Source of the DNA: Streptomyces altiplanensis
GTDB taxonomy: Bacteria > Actinomycetota > Actinomycetes > Streptomycetales > Streptomycetaceae
Direction of reading: 5' to 3'
NCBI GenBank assembly: GCA_003719395.1
Contig: RHMC01000074.1
Span: 1-34,392 of the forward strand
Length of the DNA: 34,392 nt
This document shows, piece after piece, positions 1 through 6,024 of this stretch (its first letter is position 1; each line of letters opens with the position of its first letter). The notes beneath the pieces are model-generated. The model saw only the letters and a program-made list of their open reading frames with translations. It made no database searches and had not been told where the DNA came from. Made by a program: the position numbers and the translations under genes.

Positions 1-334
1 CTTCGGAGCCTCGGCCGCGGCCGGCCTGGGGGGCCGGGGCGCCGGGCTTCGGCGCGCCGGGACGTGCTGCCTGCGCCGGGGAAGGCGCGGACGAGGGGGC
101 CGTCGGGGACGGCTTTGCGGGCGTCGCCTTACGCGGCGCGCCCGGCTTGGCTGCGGACTTGCCGGCGTTGCCGCCGGGACCCTGCAGTGCGTCAGTCAGT
201 TTGCGTACAACCGGCGCCTCGATCGTCGAGGACGCCGAGCGGACGAATTCACCAAGTTCTTGGAGCTTGGCCATGACGACCTTGCTCTCCACACCGAACT
301 CCTTGGCGAGTTCGTATACCCGGACCTTTGCCAC
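1..334 (-). CDS. infB: Translation initiation factor IF-2, N-terminal part (runs off the left edge)
   Basis: IF-2 is the GTPase that brings initiator tRNA to the 30S subunit. Only about the first 111 residues are in the window. The protein begins VAKVRVYELAKEFG and continues through VVMAKLQELGEFV, the small IF2-N domain typical of bacterial IF-2. It then passes into a low-complexity Ala/Pro/Gly/Lys linker, which is long in Streptomyces IF-2; the G domain lies outside the window. The GTG start at 334 is preceded by AAAGGAG a few bases upstream. The gene is last in the rimP-nusA-ylxR-infB order, a classical conserved bacterial operon, and is separated from ylxR by 147 bp containing a short tandem repeat. 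The identification is secure. Confidence 0.95.
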   Translation of the reverse strand, partial: MAKVRVYELAKEFGVESKVVMAKLQELGEFVRSASSTIEAPVVRKLTDALQGPGGNAGKSAAKPGAPRKATPAKPSPTAPSSAPSPAQAARPGAPKPGAPAPQAGRGRGSE

Positions 335-385
335 TTCGCTCCTTTGAGGTCCGGGTTACCGCCGGACCGTCGCTACTTCATGGGC

Positions 386-418
386 GTACTCATCGCGTAC
401 TCATCGAGTGCTCATCGC
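386..418. repeat. Three tandem 11-bp repeats in the ylxR-infB spacer
   Basis: Three head-to-tail copies, GTACTCATCGC, GTACTCATCGA and GTGCTCATCGC, lie 52-84 bp upstream of the infB start, inside the 147-bp gap after ylxR. The copies differ by one or two bases. An 11-bp period is close to one DNA helical turn. The run could be a protein-binding array, a leader-RNA element or simple slippage; nothing else in the sequence decides between these. Confidence 0.6.
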
Positions 419-481
419 AATCTCGACCTACTTCCAACTCGCGAGGTACCTGACCGCACGGTTATCCGTGCCGTTCTCTTC

Positions 482-760
482 TTACGGTGTTGCCTGCTCG
501 ACAAACTGGCTCAGTGCCGTTGTGCCGAGCGGTGCCCGGCCCCGAAAGGCCCGGGGAAACGCCCGGCGGCGGACCGCCAGAGCGAGACAGGCAGGGGCGG
601 GGTGAACGTACGCACCCCGGCCGGGCAGCGTACCGCGAGGATCGGGGACACACTCGCCCTCGACCACCACGATCCGCAGCAGTTCGCTCTTGGCCGCTCG
701 CTCCCGGCATCCCACACAGGTTCGCTCAGGGCATACGCGGGCATGCGTCCGGCCAGACAC
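482..760 (-). CDS. ylxR: YlxR family RNA-binding protein (DUF448)
   Basis: This 92-residue basic protein carries the YlxR hallmarks: RTCVGCRERAAKSELLRIV near the N-terminus and PDPRGTLPGRGAYVHP in the middle. The family is a small fold found between nusA and infB in many bacteria and is thought to bind RNA. The GTG start at 760 has GGGGAGG about 11 bases upstream, which is why it was chosen. It follows nusA by 75 bp in the same direction and is probably co-transcribed. The molecular role in Streptomyces cannot be read from the sequence. Confidence 0.92.
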   Translation of the reverse strand: MSGRTHARVCPERTCVGCRERAAKSELLRIVVVEGECVPDPRGTLPGRGAYVHPAPACLALAVRRRAFPRAFRGRAPLGTTALSQFVEQATP

Positions 761-835
761 TATTAAGTCTACCTCCCCGCAGCGACCTCACCCCATCGGG
801 GCAAAAATCGAACGGTTGTTGTCGTGAAACCTGCC

Positions 836-1831
836 TCAGTCCCGGTCGTCCGAGGGCTGCTCGGTGTCGGGACGGATGTCGATGCGCCAGCCGGTCAGCC
901 GCGCCGCGAGGCGGGCGTTCTGGCCCTCCTTGCCGATGGCCAGCGAGAGCTGGTAGTCGGGCACGGTGACCCGGGCGGAGCGGGTCGCCATGTCCACGAT
1001 CTCGACCTTGCTGACGCGTGCGGGCGACAGCGCGTTGGCCACCATCTCGGCCGGGTCGTCCGACCAGTCCACGATGTCGATCTTCTCACCGTGCAGCTCG
1101 GCCATGACGTTGCGCACGCGTCCGCCCATCGGGCCGATGCAGGCGCCCTTGGGGTTCAGACCCGACCGCGTCGACCGTACGGCGATCTTGGAGCGGTGGC
1201 CGGCCTCGCGGGCGATGGCCTCGATGACGACCGAGCCGTCCGCGATCTCCGGCACCTCCAGGGCGAAGAGCTGCTTCACCAGGTTGGGGTGCGTACGCGA
1301 CAACGTCACGGACGGGCCGCGCATTCCCTTGGCCACCCGTACGACGTACGACCGCAGTCGCAGACCGTGCGTGTACTCCTCGCCGGGCACCTGCTCCTGC
1401 ACGGGCAGGATGGCTTCCAGCTTGCCGAGGTCGACCAGGACGTTCTTGGGGTCCCTGCCCTGCTGCACGACGCCCGTGACGACGTCGCCCTCGTGGCCCG
1501 CGTACTCGCCGAAGGTCCGGTCGTCCTCGGCGTCGCGCAGACGCTGGAGGATGACCTGCTTGGCGGTGCTCGCCGCGATCCGTCCGAAGTCGGACGGGGT
1601 GTCGTCGAATTCCTTGGGCTCCTGGCCCTCTTCGAGATCCGCCGGGTCCTCCTTCGCCCAGACCGTCACGTGCCCGGTCTCGCGGTTGAGCTCCACGCGC
1701 GCGCGGCGGTGGCTTCCCTCGGTGCGGTGGTACGCGATGAGGAGGGCCGATTCGATCGCCTCGACCAAAAGGTCGAAGGAGATCTCCTTTTCTTTCGCCA
1801 AGCCCTTCAGGAGCTTTACGTCGATGTCCAT
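836..1831 (-). CDS. nusA: Transcription termination/antitermination factor NusA
   Basis: NusA binds RNA polymerase and controls pausing, termination and antitermination. The 331-residue protein has the usual order. The N-terminal polymerase-binding domain (about 1-105, starting MDIDVKLLKGLAKEKEIS) is followed by an S1 domain containing GDVVTGVVQQGRDPKNVLVDLG. Two KH domains follow, with the motifs GACIGPMGGRVRNVMAEL and LAIGKEGQNARLAARLTGW. There are no acidic C-terminal repeats, as in other actinobacterial NusA proteins. The ATG at 1831 lies 2 bp after the rimP stop, and its GAGGAGG ribosome site sits within the last rimP codons, so the two are probably translationally coupled. The frame is intact. 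Confidence 0.97.
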   Translation of the reverse strand: MDIDVKLLKGLAKEKEISFDLLVEAIESALLIAYHRTEGSHRRARVELNRETGHVTVWAKEDPADLEEGQEPKEFDDTPSDFGRIAASTAKQVILQRLRDAEDDRTFGEYAGHEGDVVTGVVQQGRDPKNVLVDLGKLEAILPVQEQVPGEEYTHGLRLRSYVVRVAKGMRGPSVTLSRTHPNLVKQLFALEVPEIADGSVVIEAIAREAGHRSKIAVRSTRSGLNPKGACIGPMGGRVRNVMAELHGEKIDIVDWSDDPAEMVANALSPARVSKVEIVDMATRSARVTVPDYQLSLAIGKEGQNARLAARLTGWRIDIRPDTEQPSDDRD

Positions 1832-1833
1832 GG

Positions 1834-2331
1834 CTACGCCTCCTCTTCCTTCTTGTCCTTGCGGTTGAACTCGATCTCCACCCGCGCCTTGGCGATGTCC
1901 GCGAAGGCGACCCGGCGGGCGGTGGGCTTGCGGCCCTTCACGCCCGGCACTTCGAGGTCGAGCCCCTCGTCGTCCACGGCCAGAATGCGCGCGACCAGCT
2001 CGGTGGCGTCGTTCAGCGTGAGCTTGGCGAGGCGGCCGGTGGCCCGTACGTAGTGGCGGCGCTCCGACAGCGGGCGGTCGGCGCCCGGCGAACTGACTTC
2101 GAGGACGTACTCGCCCTCGCCCATCGCGTCCGTCTCGTCGAGCTTCTCGGAGACGGCGCGGCTCAGCTCGGCGCAGGCGTCGAGTTCCACGCCCTCGTCG
2201 GAGTCGACGACGATCCTCAGCTGGCGGCGGCGGCCCGCCCGGGACACCTCGATGTCTTCCAGATCGAGGCCCTCTGCGCTGACCAGTGGTTCCAGGAGTG
2301 CGCGCAGCCTGTCGCTCTGGGTGGTGCTCAT
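1834..2331 (-). CDS. rimP: Ribosome maturation factor RimP
   Basis: RimP assists maturation of the 30S ribosomal subunit. The 165-residue protein begins MSTTQSDRLRALLEPLVSAE. It contains the family pattern GLDLEDIEVSRAGRRRQLRI, followed by VDSDEGVELDACAELSRAVS and VLEVSSPGADRPL, then an SH3-like C-terminal half ending in a charged KDKKEEEA tail. The open frame extends much further upstream, but the ATG at 2331 has GAGGAG at proper spacing and matches the family start, so the extension was rejected. It is the first gene of the nusA operon. The 150 bp upstream of it is shared with a divergent lipoprotein gene. Confidence 0.96.
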   Translation of the reverse strand: MSTTQSDRLRALLEPLVSAEGLDLEDIEVSRAGRRRQLRIVVDSDEGVELDACAELSRAVSEKLDETDAMGEGEYVLEVSSPGADRPLSERRHYVRATGRLAKLTLNDATELVARILAVDDEGLDLEVPGVKGRKPTARRVAFADIAKARVEIEFNRKDKKEEEA

Positions 2332-2484
2332 CCGGGTGACTCCTCGGCCGCGTGTGCTGTTGTGTGGATCGTCGCGTGTCAGATCAAAGGGTATCCGGTC
2401 CCGAGGGGTGTTGCCGTCCGCCCACCGCGCGGCCGCAGGTACGCTCGCCTGCGTCATCACCGCAGAGGCCCGAGGGAGACACAC

Positions 2485-2993
2485 GTGCGGCGCACGGAAA
2501 CCACACGCAGGGGTGCGCTCGCGGCGACCGGGGCCGCGGCCGCCCTGCTGCTGGCCGGCGGGTGTACGGAGGATTCGGCTCCGCGGGGCACGGAAGGCTC
2601 CGCCGCCGGGGCCGCGTCCGCGCGGACCGAGGCGAGGCTGCGGAAGCGTTCCGCTCGGGTGCGGCAGACGCTCCTGGCGCACTACGGACGCCGTCATCAC
2701 CGCCCACCCCTCCACCGCCGGCCGGCTGGAACCGCTGCGCGAAGCGGTGGCCAGGCAGACGGACGCGCTGCGGGCCGGGGGCCCGGCGGGCCGCGCCCCC
2801 CGCGCCGCCGGCCGTCGCCACCGAGCCGAAGGCCGAGCTGAAGGAGCTCGCCGCCGAGGAGCGGCGCGGCGCCGACGCGCACACCGCGGCTCTCCTCGAC
2901 GCGCCGGCGGAGCTGGCACGGCTGCTGGCGTCCGTCGCCGCGGCCGGCGCCGCGCACGTGTATCTGCTGACGACCGAGGGGAGCGACGGGTGA
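2485..2993 (+). pseudogene. Tat-type lipoprotein of unknown function, frame broken by two indels
   Basis: A GTG start at 2485 follows GAGGGAG. The N-terminus has TTRRGALAATG followed by a hydrophobic run and the lipobox LLAGGC, indicating a Tat-exported lipoprotein. The frame then breaks twice. Near 2686 one extra base (TACGGAC) is needed to go from LLAHY to DAVITAHPSTAGRLEPLRE. Near 2790-2800 another extra base leads to AELKELAAEERRGADAHTA and the end VYLLTTEGSDG. Read through, the product is about 168 helical residues and overlaps the next gene by GTGA. Similar small lipoproteins accompany ferritin-like proteins beside rimP in Streptomyces; I recall this from general knowledge and could not check it. 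The function is unknown. Sequencing error is as likely as true inactivation. Confidence 0.7.
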
Positions 2994-3446
2994 GCGGGAC
3001 GCCGACCGGCATGCAGGCGGTGGAGGCCGTCAGGCCGCTGGCCGCCGAACACGCCGCCGTGTACGGGTACGGGGTCGTCGGCGGACGGATCGCCGACGAG
3101 CGCAGGGACGAGGCGCGGGAGGCGTACGACGCCCACGTGCGCGGCGCGACGCGCTGGAGCGGACCGTGCGGCTTGGGCGCCGCCCCGGTGGCCGCGGCCG
3201 CCGCGTACGCCCTGCCGTTCCCGGTGCCCGACGCGGCCGCGGCGCTGCGGCTCGCCGCCTGAGCTGGAGAACCGGGTGGCCGGCGTCTACTCCGAGCTCG
3301 TACGCGCCGTCACCGGGCCGCTCCGGCGCGAGGCGGCGGGGGCGCTGCGGGAGGCAGCGGTGCGGGCGGTGCGCTGGCGGGGACGCGGCGTAGCCTTTCC
3401 TGGGCTTGCCGAGCTGACCACCCCGGCCACGAGCCGCAAGCAGTGA
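2990..3446 (+). pseudogene. Ferritin-like protein (DUF4439 type), frame broken by three indels
   Basis: The GTG start at 2990 overlaps the previous stop (GTGA). The first part reads EAVRPLAAEHAAVYGYGVVGGRIADE, with the EHAAVYGYG pattern of DUF4439 ferritin-like proteins. Corrections are needed near 3141 (one base missing; RRDALERTVR follows), near 3172 (one base extra; LGAAPVAAAAAYALPFPVPD follows) and near 3260 (one base extra; ELENRVAGVYSELVRAV follows). The last frame runs to TGA at 3446 after REAAVRAVRWRGRGVAFPG. Without the third correction the protein stops at LRLAA. The read-through length is about 151 residues, one four-helix domain. The metal ligands usual in true ferritins are not evident, so iron storage should not be assumed. 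Confidence 0.72.
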
Positions 3447-3481
3447 GCTTTGAGCCGGCCTTTGAAGGGGGCACCACACGC

Positions 3482-4381
3482 ATGCTTTTTGAAGCGCCGC
3501 CGCGTCTCGTACGAGCGCTGGGCGAGGCGTACGGGGACGCGGCGGCCGCCGACTGGCTCGGGAAGCTGCCCGAGCTCGCCGAGGAGGCCGTGTCCCGGCG
3601 GGAGCTGACCGTCGAGCGGGTGCAGAACCCCGGCGGCAGGAGCAGCCTGGGGTCGTCCTCGTACGGCAGCAGGACGGCACTCCGCCGCACTCAAGATCGC
3701 GCCGAGGAGGCCGGGCCCGGCCTGGAGCGGGCGGCGCTGGCGCACTGGAACGGCTGGGGGGCGGTCCAGCTGCTCGGCCAAGAGGAAGCGGGTGGCGGCG
3801 AGCTCCTCCTGGAGCGGCTGCACAGCGAGGTCTCGCTGCGTTCCCTGCCGGAGGCCAAGGCGCTGCTCGAAGCGGCCGGGACCGTACGGCGGCTGTGGGT
3901 CGAGCCGCCCGCGGACCACCCCTTCGAGACCGTCGCCCAGCGCACGGCCCGCCAGGCGGTGGCGATGCGCTCCGCAGGCCCCTCGCTCGCCCCACTGGTC
4001 GAGGCCGCCCTCGCGGCGCGCGACGAGCAGACGGCGCCCGCCGGTGAACTCCTTCTGCTGCACGGCAACTTCAGGCAGGGCAAGGTGCTCGCCGGCGACC
4101 GGTCCCCGTGGCTGGCCGTCGGGCCCGACCCGCTGGTCGGGGAGCGGGCGTACGACCTGGCCCGGCTGGTCCGCGACCGGGTCGAGGACCTCGTCGCGGC
4201 GGCGCCGGGTGCGTCCGTCACCCGCCGCCGGGTGAACAAGCTCGCCGACTCCCTGGACGTGGACCGGGCCAGGCTGCACGGCTGGACGCTGTTCCGTGCG
4301 GTGGAGTCGGGCGTACGGGCGACCGCGGCCGGCCGCCACCAGGACGCCGAACTGCTGCTGGAGTTCGCCGGCTGGCTGTAG
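3482..4381 (+). CDS. APH(6)/Hur-like kinase-fold protein with altered catalytic residues
   Basis: The 299-residue protein resembles the aminoglycoside/hydroxyurea kinase family in its C-terminal half. The stretch LLLHGNFRQGKVLAG aligns with the family's HGDLHxxN loop, and WLAVGPDPLVGERAYDLA aligns with the AIDPKGLVGE segment. The catalytic Asp is Asn, the Mg-binding Asn is Lys, and the second Asp is Gly, so ordinary phosphotransfer looks unlikely. Between about 3652 and 3707 the frame is locally scrambled. Shifted frames give VVLVRQQDGTP and then AALKIAP (the expected N-lobe lysine) before the main frame resumes at EEAGPG. Three missing single bases account for this. ATG 3482 was chosen for its AAGGGGG site; a GTG at 3443 overlapping the previous stop is the alternative. 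It ends 6 bp from the convergent neighbour. Its substrate is unknown. Confidence 0.78.
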   Translation: MLFEAPPRLVRALGEAYGDAAAADWLGKLPELAEEAVSRRELTVERVQNPGGRSSLGSSSYGSRTALRRTQDRAEEAGPGLERAALAHWNGWGAVQLLGQEEAGGGELLLERLHSEVSLRSLPEAKALLEAAGTVRRLWVEPPADHPFETVAQRTARQAVAMRSAGPSLAPLVEAALAARDEQTAPAGELLLLHGNFRQGKVLAGDRSPWLAVGPDPLVGERAYDLARLVRDRVEDLVAAAPGASVTRRRVNKLADSLDVDRARLHGWTLFRAVESGVRATAAGRHQDAELLLEFAGWL

Positions 4382-4387
4382 CGGCCG

Positions 4388-5269
4388 CTATCGCGCCACC
4401 GCCTCCCTGAAGACCTCGACCAGGCTGGTGACGCTGTCACCGGCGTGGCCGCCCGCCATGCCCCGCTCGAAGATGCCGAGCATGGCGGCGGGCAGCGCCG
4501 GGTCGACACCCGCGTCGCGCGTGGTGTGCAGGACGTGCGCGACGCTGGCCACGCCCATGGCGAGCCTGTCGACGTCGCCGGGGTGCTCCCCCGCGTCGAT
4601 CCGCGGGGTGTAGAACCCGAGGAACTGCGGCATCGAGGCGAACGTCTCCGAGGCGTGCGGCAGGAGCTCCTCGGCACTGATACCGTTCGCGTCGGCCACC
4701 GCCAGGGCGTGCAGCCAACTGACCAGGCCCGTCCAGAACATGTCCATCTGGAGCTGGTAATAGAGCGCGGCCAGGCCGGGATCCTCGCCCTTGTAGTCCG
4801 TTCCGGTGAGCACCTCCAGGGTGCCCTGGTGGGCCTCGAAGACGTCCTTCGGGCCGCTGTAGTACGTCGACACGTCCGGCCCGCCGATGGTCGAGGGCGA
4901 GGACTGCACCCCGCCGGTGAGGTGGCGCGCGCCGTGCCCGGCGGCCCACTCGGCGGCCGCGCGGGCCCTGTCGGGGGTGTCGGAGCTGAGATTGACGAGG
5001 ATCCGTCCGTTCAGCGACGCGGTGGCCGGCTCCAGGACGGCGTACATCGCGTCGTAGTCGGTGAGGCTGAGGACGACCAGTTCGTTGGCGGCGAGCGCCT
5101 CCTCGACCGTGGCCGCCCGGCGCGCCCCCCTCGCCACCAGTTCGTCGGCCCGGCTCGCCGTCCGGTTCCACACGGTCACCTCGTGGCCGGCGTCCAGGAA
5201 CGCGCCCACCATCGCCCGCCCCATCGGGCCGAGGCCGATCACGGTCACGGACTGCTGCTGCTCACGCAT
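4388..5269 (-). CDS. NADP-dependent oxidoreductase of the imine reductase / beta-hydroxyacid dehydrogenase superfamily
   Basis: The 293-residue protein begins with a Rossmann motif VTVIGLGPMGRAMVGAF (Gly12, Gly14, Gly17) and has NRTASRADEL after the second strand, as in NADP-using members. The segments VVLSLTDYDAM, GGVQSSPSTIG and the all-helical C-terminal half (LAALYYQLQMDMFWTGLVSW) place it with actinobacterial imine-reductase-like proteins rather than with 6-phosphogluconate dehydrogenase. The usual catalytic lysine of beta-hydroxyacid dehydrogenases is not present in the helical half. ATG 5269 has GGGAGA upstream. It diverges from a TetR gene across an 89-bp spacer with two operator-like repeats, so that regulator probably controls it. 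The natural substrate is unknown. Confidence 0.88.
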   Translation of the reverse strand: MREQQQSVTVIGLGPMGRAMVGAFLDAGHEVTVWNRTASRADELVARGARRAATVEEALAANELVVLSLTDYDAMYAVLEPATASLNGRILVNLSSDTPDRARAAAEWAAGHGARHLTGGVQSSPSTIGGPDVSTYYSGPKDVFEAHQGTLEVLTGTDYKGEDPGLAALYYQLQMDMFWTGLVSWLHALAVADANGISAEELLPHASETFASMPQFLGFYTPRIDAGEHPGDVDRLAMGVASVAHVLHTTRDAGVDPALPAAMLGIFERGMAGGHAGDSVTSLVEVFREAVAR

Positions 5270-5283
5270 GCGAAATCTCCCTC

Positions 5284-5341
5284 TAGAACGAACGCTCTAT
5301 CCAGAAAGGAACCTAGCACGAACTCTGGAACGAACGCTCTA
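5284..5341. promoter_or_regulatory. Paired TetR-type operator candidates in the divergent promoter region
   Basis: TAGAACGAACGCTCTA at 5284-5299 and TGGAACGAACGCTCTA at 5326-5341 differ at one base and start 42 bp apart, about four helical turns. Each is an imperfect palindrome of the form AGAnCGnnCGnTCT. A third weaker copy, TAGCACGAACTCT, lies at 5314-5326. One strong copy sits just upstream of the oxidoreductase ribosome site and the other 18 bp before the tetR start. This is the arrangement expected if the TetR protein represses both genes. Confidence 0.8.
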
Positions 5342-5358
5342 TTCGGTAAGCTCGACGC

Positions 5359-5964
5359 GTGAAGACCAAGGCGGAGCAGGACACGGGAACGGGACCGGGG
5401 CCCGGTACGCGCGAGCGGATCGTCCGGACGACCTCACGGCTGATGCAGCGGCAGGGGTACGAAGGGACCGGGATCAAGCAGATCTCGCGGGAGGCCGAGG
5501 CCACGCTGGGGTCCGTCTACCACTTCTTCCCCGGCGGCAAGCAGGAGCTGGCCGTGGCCGCCGTACGCCACGGCGACCAGGAGTTCACCGACATCCTGCG
5601 CGAGACGTTCGAGGGCCGGCAGGACCCGGCGAAGGCCGTCCTCGCGCTGACCGGGGCCCTCGCCGAGGGCCTGCGCACCTCCGACTGGGCCGAGGGCTGT
5701 CCGGTGACCTCGACGGTCGTGGGTACGGCGGGGAGCGCCCCGGACATCCAGCAGGCCGCCGCCGAGGCGTTCGCGCGCTGGCGGGCGGTGGTGTCGGACC
5801 AGCTGCGCGAGGCGGGCGTGGCCGAGGACGAGGCCCCCGCGCTCGCGTACACCGTGATCAACACGCTGGAGGGAGCCGAGCTGGCCGCCCAGGTCTCCCG
5901 GAGCGAAGAACCGCTGGAGATCGCGGGCCGTCATCTGGCGAGGCTCATCGACTCGTACCGCTGA
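5359..5964 (+). CDS. TetR/AcrR family transcriptional regulator
   Basis: This 201-residue protein has an N-terminal TetR helix-turn-helix at about residues 17-62: RERIVRTTSRLMQRQGYEG, then GIKQISREAEATLGSVYHFF, ending with the typical GGKQEL. The C-terminal ligand domain contains WAEGCPVTSTVVGTA, as in the YxaF/LmrA-like TetR subgroup with a TetR_C_39-type domain. The GTG start at 5359 is set by GGTAAG upstream and by the family start. It is transcribed away from the oxidoreductase, and the shared spacer carries two near-identical operator candidates, so autoregulation and control of the neighbour are inferred. A perfect hairpin follows the stop. The inducer is unknown. Confidence 0.92.
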   Translation: MKTKAEQDTGTGPGPGTRERIVRTTSRLMQRQGYEGTGIKQISREAEATLGSVYHFFPGGKQELAVAAVRHGDQEFTDILRETFEGRQDPAKAVLALTGALAEGLRTSDWAEGCPVTSTVVGTAGSAPDIQQAAAEAFARWRAVVSDQLREAGVAEDEAPALAYTVINTLEGAELAAQVSRSEEPLEIAGRHLARLIDSYR

Positions 5965-5978
5965 GGCGAAAACGCGGC

Positions 5979-6008
5979 GAGGGCCCCGCGCGATCGCGCG
6001 GGGCCCTC
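5979..6008. terminator. Perfect 30-bp palindrome between convergent tetR and proS
   Basis: GAGGGCCCCGCGCGA is followed directly by its exact complement. The palindrome lies 14 bp after the tetR stop and 16 bp before the proS stop. The genes converge, so it can serve both strands as a bidirectional terminator. There is no T-run, as is common for high-GC actinobacterial terminators. Confidence 0.85.
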
Positions 6009-6024
6009 GTGTCTCTGCTCTGCG

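Noticed and set aside
386..418. CRISPR-like array
   Set aside because: There are only three 11-bp units, with no spacers and no cas genes.
1834..3012. A 392-residue version of RimP with a long N-terminal extension
   Set aside because: The extension is antisense to the lipoprotein gene and has low-complexity composition. The ATG at 2331 has a ribosome site and the family start.
2485..4381. Degrading pseudogene island caused by natural selection loss
   Set aside because: The same kind of indel occurs in ispG and dxr, and the corrected proteins look complete, so assembly error is the simpler explanation. This cannot be excluded without reads.
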